The notes under the pieces were generated by a model. It was not told the origin of the DNA and searched no databases. It saw only the letters and a program-made list of their open reading frames with translations. A DNA stretch of 64,000 nt. Origin: ChocPot-Mid sp043804925. Its GTDB lineage: Bacteria; Bacteroidota; Ignavibacteria; Kapaibacteriales; UBA2268. Every line of letters starts with the position of its first letter. The first letter of the stretch is position 1. The stretch is taken from NCBI GenBank assembly GCA_043804925.1, contig JAZDIP010000094.1:18469-82468 (forward strand). The letters run 5' to 3'. This document shows positions 15,908 through 24,192 of the stretch, one piece after another. The position numbers and the translations under genes are program-made.

Positions 15908-17995
15908 ATGTCAAAAGTTTTAATTGTTGATGATGAAAAGGAATTCCGGGAGTCTCTTTCTAATCGCTTGAAAGTTAGAGGATACGAAAACATTACATTA
16001 CCTGATGGTGAGGATGCATTAAAAGTTACCAGAATTGACAAGGATATTGATGTTGTAATACTTGACAGGAAAATGCCCGGATTATCCGGTGAACAGGTTT
16101 TAAAGGAAATTAAGTCTTATAGCCCTGAAATTCAGGTTATTATGCTGACCGGGCATGGTAGTACGGAATCCGCAATGGCTGTTGGAAAACTTGATGCCTT
16201 TCGTTACATTCAGAAACCTTGTGAGCTTGACAAACTTATTGAAATTATTGAAGAAGCCAGAAAAGCTACTGTCAGAGCCAAAGTACAACAAGAAATACCA
16301 ATAATAGAAAAAGATTCTTTTTGGAAGTGGTTCGTTGGTAATCATAATTTTAGGCCCGGTTTTATCATCGTGGGCATAATGATTTTTATTGGTATAATAA
16401 CTATGCCTACTCCTAAGAAACTAACTGAAATTTTGTCTTTTCAAAAAACAGTAACTATTATAGATTCGCTTTCACCCGAAGCGAGACTGCATGAAGTTAA
16501 CCTTGGCTACAAGGATTATACAAAGATGAAAAAGGATAATTCGATAACCGATTATTATAGTAGTAAGTTCAAGTTAGGAAAGCAAAAGGATAAAAAGGGA
16601 AATGAAATTAAAGATAAAGATGGCAGAGAAGTATACAAACTTACCGTAGATGAAGCATGCTTCAGAGCAAAAGTAATGTTAGGAATTTTAGTGATAGCCG
16701 CCCTGTTTTGGGCAACAGGAGCTATACCAATCGGTATAACAGCATTGTTGGTTGGTATGTTTATGTATTTCTTTAATATAATGAATCCCGATGATGTTGC
16801 ATCAGCTTATGGAAAGGATTCTGTTGTTTTTATTTTTGGAATCCTTGCGGTTGCTGTTGCAATTCACAAAACGGGATTAGATAGGAGAATAGGCGTCTTG
16901 CTGATGAAACCTACCAAAAATCTATTATTATATTTATTTTTATTTCTGCCTATGCTAGGAATCGCATGTTCATTTCTTTCGGAACATGCAATGGTGGCAT
17001 TCATGATGCCTATATTGATGATGATATATGCATCTTCAACTCAGGCAGCCGGAGTAAAAGAAGACCCAAAACTTGCAATATTATTAGTTCTGTCTTTGAA
17101 CTTTGCAGCGAATCTTGGTGGACCAGGTTCTCCTGCCGCAGGAGGCAGGAACTCTGTAATGATGGGTATATTAGCTGATTATGGCGGTTCCCCGAGTTTT
17201 GGACAATGGGTAATGTATGGACTTCCATTTGTACCTGTGGCAGCTATTGCAGTAGGTATCTATTTTTATATAGTCTGTTACAGAAAAATGAAGGTTAAGA
17301 AGCTAAATATTTCGACAATAGTAAATCAGGCAAATCACAAAATTGGTCCCATGACTAAAACAGAATATGTTACTGCTGCAATTATGATATTGCTAATAAC
17401 TCTTTGGGTGATGTCAGGAGAAGATGGTAAATGGGGAATGGGAGGACCTGTTATATTAGCAATAGTGTTAATGAATGTTTTTGGGATTCTGACATGGCGT
17501 GATGTATCCAAGATACAATGGGAGGTTGTTGCTTTGTATGCAGGTGCTACTGCTATGGGTAGTGGCTTGGCATCTACAGGAGTAGCTTTATATTTGGCTG
17601 ATTCAGTTGTTTCTATCTTACCTGATTTTATGAGAACGGGAGAAGGATTAGCCATTGCATCAAGCTTCATAACTGGAATAATGACAAACTTTATGAGCGA
17701 TGGAGCTACCGTAGCAACATTAGGACCTATAACAGTACCTATGGCAACAATATCCGGTACAAATCCCTGGATGGTTGGGCTTGCCACTGCTTTTGCCTCA
17801 TCTTTTGCCCATATGTTTTTGCCGGGTACTCCAAACAATGCAATTGTTTTTGCTCTTGCAAAAAATCCTATAACGGGAGAGAAAGTGTTTACATTAGGTG
17901 ATTTGGCTAAGCATGGATTTTTTGTTATTTTAATTTCTTTTGCTGTGCTGTGGATTTGGCTTATTTTCGGATATTGGCAGTGGATTGGATTTTAA
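15908..17995 (+). CDS. Receiver domain fused to SLC13 permease with extra loop, module 2
   Basis: 695 residues. The receiver (1-120) keeps Asp8/Asp9, Asp53 in 'VILDRKMPGLSG', Thr81 in 'MLTGHGS' and Lys103 in 'YIQKPCE'. The permease begins with a helix at about 148-165, then a charged insert of about 90 residues (about 167-257, with KLGKQKDKKGNEIKDKDGRE) that is absent from the other two permeases here, and then the family block LFWATGAIPIGITALLVG. Hairpin motifs are 'LSEHAMVAFMMPIL' and 'GGPGSPAAGGRN' in half one, and 'SDGATVATLGPI' and LPGTPNNAIVFALAKNPITG in half two; the second T-P-x-N is near canonical, the first is not. By topology the insert would lie on the outer face and could be a substrate-binding or partner-binding module. 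Substrate unknown. Confidence 0.9.
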   Translation: MSKVLIVDDEKEFRESLSNRLKVRGYENITLPDGEDALKVTRIDKDIDVVILDRKMPGLSGEQVLKEIKSYSPEIQVIMLTGHGSTESAMAVGKLDAFRYIQKPCELDKLIEIIEEARKATVRAKVQQEIPIIEKDSFWKWFVGNHNFRPGFIIVGIMIFIGIITMPTPKKLTEILSFQKTVTIIDSLSPEARLHEVNLGYKDYTKMKKDNSITDYYSSKFKLGKQKDKKGNEIKDKDGREVYKLTVDEACFRAKVMLGILVIAALFWATGAIPIGITALLVGMFMYFFNIMNPDDVASAYGKDSVVFIFGILAVAVAIHKTGLDRRIGVLLMKPTKNLLLYLFLFLPMLGIACSFLSEHAMVAFMMPILMMIYASSTQAAGVKEDPKLAILLVLSLNFAANLGGPGSPAAGGRNSVMMGILADYGGSPSFGQWVMYGLPFVPVAAIAVGIYFYIVCYRKMKVKKLNISTIVNQANHKIGPMTKTEYVTAAIMILLITLWVMSGEDGKWGMGGPVILAIVLMNVFGILTWRDVSKIQWEVVALYAGATAMGSGLASTGVALYLADSVVSILPDFMRTGEGLAIASSFITGIMTNFMSDGATVATLGPITVPMATISGTNPWMVGLATAFASSFAHMFLPGTPNNAIVFALAKNPITGEKVFTLGDLAKHGFFVILISFAVLWIWLIFGYWQWIGF

Positions 17996-18043
17996 TAAAA
18001 AATGTAAAATGTAGAATGTAGAATTTAGAATGTAGAATGTTAA
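17996..18043. repeat. ATGTAGAATG spacer repeats
   Basis: Five imperfect copies of a TGTA(A/G)AATG unit fill the gap before the next receiver gene. The same type of text occurs at 5945-5970. Confidence 0.6.
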
Positions 18044-18070
18044 GTGAATAATGAATTTATTGGAGTAAAT

Positions 18071-18559
18071 ATGAATGATAAAATTAAACTTTTGATTGTT
18101 GATGATGAAATCAACTTTTTGAATTCGATTGCACAACGACTTGAAATGCGGGATTTCGATGTTACTAAAGCTACAAACGGGAATGAAGCTATCAAAGCTG
18201 TCAATCAGGATAAATTTGATATTGCACTACTCGATTTGAAAATGCCCGGTATGGACGGAAAACAAGTTCTGGAAATACTAAAAAGTGAGCATAAATATAT
18301 CGAAGTGATAATATTGACAGGACATGGTTCATTGGAATCGGCTGTTGAATGCACTAAATTGGGTGCTTTCGGCTACCTTCCGAAACCTTATGAACTAGAT
18401 AAATTATTAGATATTCTCAAAGATGCTTACGAAACAAGAATGAAAAAAAAGTTCGAGAAAGACAGTGACCGAATTGAAAAGCTAATGAAGATTGCTACGG
18501 GAAGCAGTCCCCTAAGTATATTAAGGGAGATGAGAAAGCTTGATAACGAAGAAAAGTAG
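18071..18559 (+). CDS. Stand-alone response-regulator receiver, module 2
   Basis: 162 residues from the ATG at 18071, chosen because GGAG (18062-18065) precedes it and its start aligns with the paralog at 12964; a GTG at 18044 is in frame but lies in repeat DNA. Asp11/Asp12, phospho-acceptor Asp55, Thr in 'ILTGHGS' and Lys in 'YLPKPYE' are present. It ends with a short helical tail (LSILREMRKLDNEEK) and has no output domain. It is paired with the histidine kinase 40 bases downstream. Confidence 0.9.
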   Translation: MNDKIKLLIVDDEINFLNSIAQRLEMRDFDVTKATNGNEAIKAVNQDKFDIALLDLKMPGMDGKQVLEILKSEHKYIEVIILTGHGSLESAVECTKLGAFGYLPKPYELDKLLDILKDAYETRMKKKFEKDSDRIEKLMKIATGSSPLSILREMRKLDNEEK

Positions 18560-18599
18560 TTTTTTTCACGCTATGTGAAAAATTAACAGGAAACATTAT

Positions 18600-20291
18600 A
18601 TGAAAAAAGGGAATGTTAATGGTAATGGTGATGTTTATTCCGGAAATATTTTAAGGGATAAGCACTATAAGGATTTGAGGCGAAACCATGCTATTCGTTT
18701 ATCGTTAACCTATGTTCTACCCTTTATAATTCTTATTGTTTTTTTTCAATATGAATTTAACATACTTCTTTCCGAAAGTCAATCTCTGCACATGAAAGCT
18801 ATCGCCGAAAATCAGGCGAATATACTTGGTTTGTTTTTACGGGAAAGAGTTGTTAATCTTTTAAATTTAATTGATGACCCAAACTTTCAAGTAACTCCCG
18901 AGAGCCAGGATTTGAACATATCATTAAAACGTTTACATATGGATAGCGATGCATTCATAGATTTGGGTTTTTTTGATACTTCCGGAATTCAGATTGCATA
19001 TTCCGGTCCAATGACTGTTCTCAAAAGGAAAAATTATAGCAAAGAGAATTGGTATATTGATTTAAAGAAGTTGGAAAGAAGATATGTTATTACAAATATT
19101 TATCTGGGTTTTCGTAACAATCCGCATTTTACAATTGCTGTAAACAGAATTATTGATGGAAAATTTTTCGTAATAAAATCTTCTTTAGACCCAAAGAAAA
19201 TTTATAATTTTATGACCGGAACCGAACAGGCGGGTGATGTTCATATTTCTATAGTTAATCGTAAAGGCCAGTACCAGCTTGTTTCACCGGATGAAGGGAA
19301 AGTCTTGGAAATGTCCTCGATAATTCCAAAAATTGATTCTAAAATTGGTATTAGTTCTGCAAAAGTAAAGGGCAAAAAAATTAATTATGCCTATACTTGG
19401 GTAGACGAGGTCGACTGGGCGGTTGTGGTTAAACGAAAAGCTTCTGAGGAGAGTGTTTGGGATTTACAATCAACTATGATTATTATATCTATATGTATTC
19501 TGATTATTCTCTTTATTATGATTTTATATCGTTCCACTAAAATTGCCCAGATGCAAATAGAGAAGGATATTGCCCGAAGCCAACTTGAGCATGCTTCTAA
19601 ATTAGCGTCTGTTGGCGAGCTTGCAGGTGGTATAGCACACGAAATCAATAATCCTTTGGCTATTATCGCAAGTGAAGTGGGATTGATAAAGGATATGATG
19701 GACCCGAAATTTGGTATGAGTAGTTCACCGGAAGATTTGGATCCTCATCTGGAACATATACATGAGGCAGTTTACAGATGTAGGGATATTACCAGAAAAC
19801 TTTTAAGCTTTGTCCGGCAGGATGGAATAGAGTTAAGGCAACATAATATAAATGATATAATCAATGACTTACTGGATGGTTTTTTTGAACATGAGTTTTC
19901 AGTTTCAAATATTGAAATTATCAGAAGATTGAACAAGAATATTCCAACTATAACTACAGATAGTAATCAGTTTAAACAAGTTTTATTGAATATTATAAAC
20001 AATGCTGCCGATGCCATTTCTCCTCCCGGGAAAATTATTATTGGAACCTCATTTGACGGAGAATTTATTGGTATTAGCATTTCGGATACCGGAAAAGGGA
20101 TTAATGAGGAAGATATAGGTAAAATATTTATGCCGTTTTTTACTACCAAAGAAGTTGGAAAAGGTACCGGCTTAGGACTATCGGTTAGTTACGGAATTAT
20201 TAAAAATTTAGGCGGTAATATCGAAGTGGAAAGTATTTATAGTAAGGGTACTACTTTTACAATAAAGTTGCCCCTATCTATCAATGCCTGA
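18600..20291 (+). CDS. dCache-type sensor histidine kinase, module 2
   Basis: 563 residues with the same architecture as the kinase at 13474: helix 1 at about 36-55, a dCache-like external domain (GFFDTSGIQIAYSGP and 'YSKENWYIDL' blocks), helix 2 at about 292-312, a HisKA domain with His347 in 'ELAGGIAHEINNPLAI', and a HATPase_c domain with 'INNAADAISPPG', 'DTGKGINEEDIG' and 'GTGLGLSVSYG'. The start follows an AGGAAAC ribosome site. The two kinases keep the external fold but differ along its length, consistent with duplication followed by ligand divergence. Cognate acceptors are presumably the receiver at 18071 and the receiver of the permease at 15908; cross-talk with module 1 is possible. 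Confidence 0.92.
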   Translation: MKKGNVNGNGDVYSGNILRDKHYKDLRRNHAIRLSLTYVLPFIILIVFFQYEFNILLSESQSLHMKAIAENQANILGLFLRERVVNLLNLIDDPNFQVTPESQDLNISLKRLHMDSDAFIDLGFFDTSGIQIAYSGPMTVLKRKNYSKENWYIDLKKLERRYVITNIYLGFRNNPHFTIAVNRIIDGKFFVIKSSLDPKKIYNFMTGTEQAGDVHISIVNRKGQYQLVSPDEGKVLEMSSIIPKIDSKIGISSAKVKGKKINYAYTWVDEVDWAVVVKRKASEESVWDLQSTMIIISICILIILFIMILYRSTKIAQMQIEKDIARSQLEHASKLASVGELAGGIAHEINNPLAIIASEVGLIKDMMDPKFGMSSSPEDLDPHLEHIHEAVYRCRDITRKLLSFVRQDGIELRQHNINDIINDLLDGFFEHEFSVSNIEIIRRLNKNIPTITTDSNQFKQVLLNIINNAADAISPPGKIIIGTSFDGEFIGISISDTGKGINEEDIGKIFMPFFTTKEVGKGTGLGLSVSYGIIKNLGGNIEVESIYSKGTTFTIKLPLSINA

Positions 20292-20357
20292 AAATAAATA
20301 AAAGTATAATGAATTTTGTGAAAAGATAAAAAAAATATTATAAAGGAGAATAATACT

Positions 20358-20888
20358 ATGCAAGATACAACAGCAGAAGATTTGATGATACCATTAGAAA
20401 AGTATCCTCATATATCAAATAAAGCTTCAATAAAGGAAGCCATATCTTTATTTTACCATACAAGGTTGGAGCTAAATGGCAGAACTTCATTAACAAGAGC
20501 CATTTTGGTTTTTGACGATGACAATAAATTGTTGGGAATGGTTCGTCGAAGGGATATTATGCGCGGATTCCAACCGAAATGCTTTTATGGACATTGTGCT
20601 ACGCATCACCAAATGATATATAAAGTAGAAGATGACCCAAATCTGCTCGAAATTGCTTTCGAAAGATTTTATAATGTAATTCAGGATATGGCGAATAGAA
20701 GTATAAGTGAAGTGATGATTCGCGTTACCCACACAGTAAACTATGATGACCATATTATTAAAATTATTTATGAAATGACAGACCAGCATTATAGTTTACT
20801 ACCTGTTTTAAAAAATGGAGAGGTCATTGGGGTTATTAGGACTGTTGAAGTTATGGACGAAATAAGGAAAACTCTTGAAATAGAATAG
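20358..20888 (+). CDS. Tandem CBS-domain protein, transport module 3
   Basis: 176 residues, start after AAAGGAG. Two CBS units, 'AEDLMIPLEKYPHISNKAS' with 'RAILVFDDDNKLLGMVRRRD' and 'SEVMIRVTHTVNYDDHIIKI' with 'LLPVLKNGEVIGVIRTVEV'. The linker (about residues 70-115) is richer in His and Cys ('CFYGHCATHHQMIYKVED') than in the other two paralogs, so a metal or redox input is conceivable but unproven. It is 32 bases ahead of the permease gene at 20921. Confidence 0.85.
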   Translation: MQDTTAEDLMIPLEKYPHISNKASIKEAISLFYHTRLELNGRTSLTRAILVFDDDNKLLGMVRRRDIMRGFQPKCFYGHCATHHQMIYKVEDDPNLLEIAFERFYNVIQDMANRSISEVMIRVTHTVNYDDHIIKIIYEMTDQHYSLLPVLKNGEVIGVIRTVEVMDEIRKTLEIE

Positions 20889-20920
20889 TATTTTATTTGA
20901 AATAAATCAAGGATATTTTT

Positions 20921-22432
20921 ATGGCAAATGGGCGAGATAAAACAACTCGGGAAAAAAGAAGAGTATTTTTAGCATCAGGAGAGAGAGTTCCGGTTGACTG
21001 GAAGAGGATTTTCTTTATTATCTTAGGATTAGCATTATTTTTTATTGTATATTTTTCACCAGACTGGGGAGTTGCTATTGACCCGATGGGTAAAGAATTT
21101 CCTTTGACAAGAGAAGGCAAAGCTGCAATTGGATTATTCTTATTAGCTGCAGTTTGGTGGGTTTTTGAAGTTGTCCCGATTGGTGTAACGGCAATTATGA
21201 TTGGAGTAGTACAGGCACTTTTCTTAATTCGCGATCCTCAGGTTGTGTTTACCGATTTTATGGACCCCAGTGTTTGGTTTATTTTTGCTTCAATAGTAAT
21301 CGGTTTGGCTTTTGCAAAAACCGGATTAACGAAACGTATGGCATATAAGATGCTGACTTTAGTAGGAGAAAAAACGTCAATGATTTATTTTGGTGCTTTT
21401 CTAATGGTAGCAATGCTAACTTTAATAATGGCTCATACAGCAGTTGCAGCGGCAACCTTTCCTTTATTGATGACGATTTATAGCTTATATAATCCTGAAG
21501 GCGGCGTATCAAAATTCGGGAAAGGATTATTTATCGGAATGGCTTTTGTTGCAGGAGCAGGAAGTATAATTACATTACTTGGTGCAGCAAGAGGTGCTGT
21601 TGCTATCGGTTTCTTCAAAAATATCACCGGTCAGGAAATTGGTTTTTTTGAATTGTCCTATTATATGCTTCCTGTTGGTGTGATTATGGTCCTGATAATC
21701 TGGGCATTTTTAATGATTATGTATAAACCCGAGAAATCTTCTATCCCGGGATTAAGGGATAAAGTTAAAATGCTAAGTGACCGGCTCGGTGTTATGAATA
21801 GAAATGAGTCTTTAACTTTAATTATTGTTTTCTCCGCCATATTACTTTTAAGTTTAAGGTCATTTGTGCCTTTTTTGGAAACTTTAAATAAAAGCGGAAT
21901 ATTATTGATTACAACCATATCTTTTTTTGTTTTTAAGATTTTGGATGTGAAAGACCTTGAAGACGTACCATGGAATATAATTCTTCTGTTTGGTGGAGCG
22001 ATGTGTATAGGTTTTTGCTTGTGGAAAACCGGTGCTGCGGATTGGATGGCTGTTAACTGGCTTGTTCTGTTTCAAAATTCCGGGTGGTTCATTTTTGTAC
22101 TTGGCACTGCATTTTTTGTTTTAATGATGACAAATTTGATTATGAACGTTGCTGCTATAGCCATCACAATGCCTGTTGCAATGGCTACCTGCCAATATTT
22201 GGGAGTAGCTCCACATGTGGTTATGTTCTCTTGTTTGGTTACGGCAGGCATGCCTTTTATGTTACTGATTGGAGCCGCACCTAATGCAATTGCATACGAA
22301 AGCCGTCAGTTTACATCGGGAGAATTTTTAAAAGCCGGTATTCCCATGAGTATCATTTTAATGGTTGTTCTTGGTCTTTTTGTTTGGCTGATTTGGCCTA
22401 TGATGGGTATGCCTGTATTGATAGCTAAGTAG
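20921..22432 (+). CDS. SLC13/DASS permease without receiver, module 3
   Basis: 503 residues. Instead of a receiver the N-terminus has about 26 basic, soluble residues (MANGRDKTTREKRRVFLASG). The transporter part has VWWVFEVVPIGVTAIMIGVV, the hairpin motifs 'MAHTAVAAATFPLL' and 'LGAARGAVAIGFF' in half one, and 'LIMNVAAIAITMPV' with GAAPNAIAYESRQFTSGEFL in half two. The last motif is close to the A-x-P-N-A-I-A found in Na+/dicarboxylate and sulfate members. It is related to the two receiver-fused permeases but lacks their regulatory head, so its control may come only from the CBS protein before it. Substrate unknown. Confidence 0.88.
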   Translation: MANGRDKTTREKRRVFLASGERVPVDWKRIFFIILGLALFFIVYFSPDWGVAIDPMGKEFPLTREGKAAIGLFLLAAVWWVFEVVPIGVTAIMIGVVQALFLIRDPQVVFTDFMDPSVWFIFASIVIGLAFAKTGLTKRMAYKMLTLVGEKTSMIYFGAFLMVAMLTLIMAHTAVAAATFPLLMTIYSLYNPEGGVSKFGKGLFIGMAFVAGAGSIITLLGAARGAVAIGFFKNITGQEIGFFELSYYMLPVGVIMVLIIWAFLMIMYKPEKSSIPGLRDKVKMLSDRLGVMNRNESLTLIIVFSAILLLSLRSFVPFLETLNKSGILLITTISFFVFKILDVKDLEDVPWNIILLFGGAMCIGFCLWKTGAADWMAVNWLVLFQNSGWFIFVLGTAFFVLMMTNLIMNVAAIAITMPVAMATCQYLGVAPHVVMFSCLVTAGMPFMLLIGAAPNAIAYESRQFTSGEFLKAGIPMSIILMVVLGLFVWLIWPMMGMPVLIAK

Positions 22433-22466
22433 TGAAAAGTGAATAATTAACAATTAGGGATATTAT

Positions 22467-22850
22467 ATGGCTGGAAAAAATAAATTTTGTACGGCAATTA
22501 ACTGCATGGACGGCAGAACTCAATTGCCAATAATTGAGTATATGAAAACTATGTTCAATGCTGACTATGTTGATATGATTACCGAAGCCGGTCCCATTAA
22601 GTATCTGTCCGAGCAGGATAACGAGATTATTTTAAATTCAATTTACGAAAGAATTGATATTTCTATAAACAAACATTTTTCGGAAATAATCGCCGTTGTT
22701 GGTCATCAGGATTGTGCAAGAAATCCATTGACTAAAATGGAACAAATCAAGCAAATTAATAGGTCTATTTACTTACTAAGGCACAAATATAAAAATTGTA
22801 AAATTATTGGTCTTTATGTAAACGAAATTTGGGAAGTCGAAGAAATTTAA
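22467..22850 (+). CDS. Small beta-carbonic-anhydrase-like protein
   Basis: 127 residues, about 60 % of the usual beta-carbonic anhydrase length. The zinc motif appears as Cys13-x-Asp15-x-Arg17 (INCMDGRTQ) and His80-x-x-Cys83 (VVGHQDCARNP), so all three ligands and the Asp/Arg dyad are present. The second half of the classical fold is reduced. It follows the third permease by 34 bases and is the last gene of the run. Whether it hydrates CO2, or is a zinc-binding relative with another role, cannot be decided; if active, it would point to bicarbonate or carboxylate chemistry linked to the permease. Confidence 0.75.
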   Translation: MAGKNKFCTAINCMDGRTQLPIIEYMKTMFNADYVDMITEAGPIKYLSEQDNEIILNSIYERIDISINKHFSEIIAVVGHQDCARNPLTKMEQIKQINRSIYLLRHKYKNCKIIGLYVNEIWEVEEI

Positions 22851-22964
22851 AATATTAATATTTGAAGAATATATATCGGTGAATTGAACCTAAGTTTGAT
22901 TGAAAAAACAAACAATATGAATAAAGTTCAAGTATTCAATTTATAAGAGAAGTAGATTTCAATA

Positions 22965-24092
22965 TCAAGCATTTTTAATCAGCCATGCTGATAAGAATAT
23001 GTCAGCTACATTATAACATCCTTGATTGTCAGCGTAAATTATCTCTTTTTCCTCTAAATTTTTTAATGATAATGCAACCGAACTTGCCTGTCCCAAATTA
23101 TATTTTGATATGAAATAATTCGATGTGGGTTTATCTATTCCCTTTTCCTTGGCTATAGCCGTTAGCAAATTCCATTGATTGTTTGATAATAATTTCCTAT
23201 AATTGTAATAAATGGTTTCATTTTCCCTTAAAATCCTTGAGAATATTTCGTCAATATTTTGTTTATCAATATTCTTCAATTGTAAACTATAGAGTTTATT
23301 GCAAATATACTGGACAAAATATGTATGGGTATTTGTTTTATCGAGTAAATAATCAATAGTTTCATCATTTATAAGAATATTACCATTATAAAAATTCTTC
23401 TGGATAAAATCTGCATATTCATTTTTCTGAATGCTTTGCAAATCCATGATTTCCGTACTCTGGTAAAAAGGTTGGTTATGGCTTGTAAACATTGACAATA
23501 ATGTATGCTTTTGGCTACCCGAAAAAATAAAATTTGCATTCCCTGTATTTTGAATATTCGACCTTAAATGTGCTATTAAATTTTGCTCTTTATAATTCAT
23601 CGCTTGTTGAAACTCATCGAAAGCTATTACAAAATTCTCATTTTGATTAGAAATATATTTGAAGATTTCATCCACTGTATTAAACAAGTCATCCTCACCT
23701 GTTGGTATTGCAGATATAGACGGAGAACCGCTGATAGAATCATAAGAAATAGTCAGTTTCAAGTTTGAAAAAAATCCGCTGATTGTTTTTAATGCTTTTG
23801 ATGTCAATAAAGCAGACCCTGAAAAAAGTGAAAATCCGAATTTTTTAACAAAGCTGTCCAAATCATTTGTTGGCATCATATCTACATAGATGCATACTGA
23901 GTTTTTCTTCCGTTTAAGTTTATGGAAAACATGTCTTATCAGACCTGTTTTTCCCATCCGTCGTAAGGATATAAGCGTTACATTCCTGCCATTTTCGATA
24001 GCATTAATTAGTCGCTCGGTTTCATTCTTCCGGTCACAAAAGTATTGCGGTCCTTCGTATCCCACTATAATAAATGGATTAAGTACTCTCAT
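22965..24092 (-). CDS. ATPase_2 family AAA/STAND-like ATPase
   Basis: 375 residues. The N-terminal 'FIIVGYEGPQYFCDRKNE' and P-loop variant SLRRMGKTGLIRHVF (Walker A, about residues 42-56), then Walker B 'FVIAFDEFQQ' and a sensor-like 'FIFSGSQKH', define the archaeal-type ATPase_2 family. The C-terminal part (about 290-375) has a winged-helix-like pattern (ISKYNLGQASSVALSLKNLE). In other genomes such proteins occur in many near-identical copies and are often next to nucleases or sensors; no such partner lies here. Its promoter overlaps a striking palindromic array at 24098-24144, suggesting repression, perhaps by itself through the winged-helix part. Confidence 0.8.
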   Translation of the reverse strand: MRVLNPFIIVGYEGPQYFCDRKNETERLINAIENGRNVTLISLRRMGKTGLIRHVFHKLKRKKNSVCIYVDMMPTNDLDSFVKKFGFSLFSGSALLTSKALKTISGFFSNLKLTISYDSISGSPSISAIPTGEDDLFNTVDEIFKYISNQNENFVIAFDEFQQAMNYKEQNLIAHLRSNIQNTGNANFIFSGSQKHTLLSMFTSHNQPFYQSTEIMDLQSIQKNEYADFIQKNFYNGNILINDETIDYLLDKTNTHTYFVQYICNKLYSLQLKNIDKQNIDEIFSRILRENETIYYNYRKLLSNNQWNLLTAIAKEKGIDKPTSNYFISKYNLGQASSVALSLKNLEEKEIIYADNQGCYNVADIFLSAWLIKNA

Positions 24093-24097
24093 ATTTC

Positions 24098-24144
24098 ATT
24101 ACATAATTTATGTTACATATTTTATGTTACATAAATTATGTAAT
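24098..24144 (-). promoter_or_regulatory. Palindromic operator-like array upstream of the ATPase gene
   Basis: ATTACATAATTTATGT (24098-24113) and its exact reverse complement ACATAAATTATGTAAT (24129-24144) are 15 bases apart. Between them lies a third, partial unit (TACATATTTTATGTTA). The repeated theme TTATGTTACATA makes a three-unit array 5 bases upstream of the ATPase start codon. Confidence 0.75.
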
Positions 24145-24192
24145 AATTTTCAAATAAACAAGTGAAATTTTATTAAGGTTTTACATATTGTA

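Noticed and set aside
17335..17838. 167-residue minus-strand ORF
   Set aside because: Antisense to the well-supported permease at 15908; no independent signal.
22965..24092. Part of a defence island with the R-M pair
   Set aside because: It lies 29 kb from the R-M genes with housekeeping genes between, so no linkage can be claimed.
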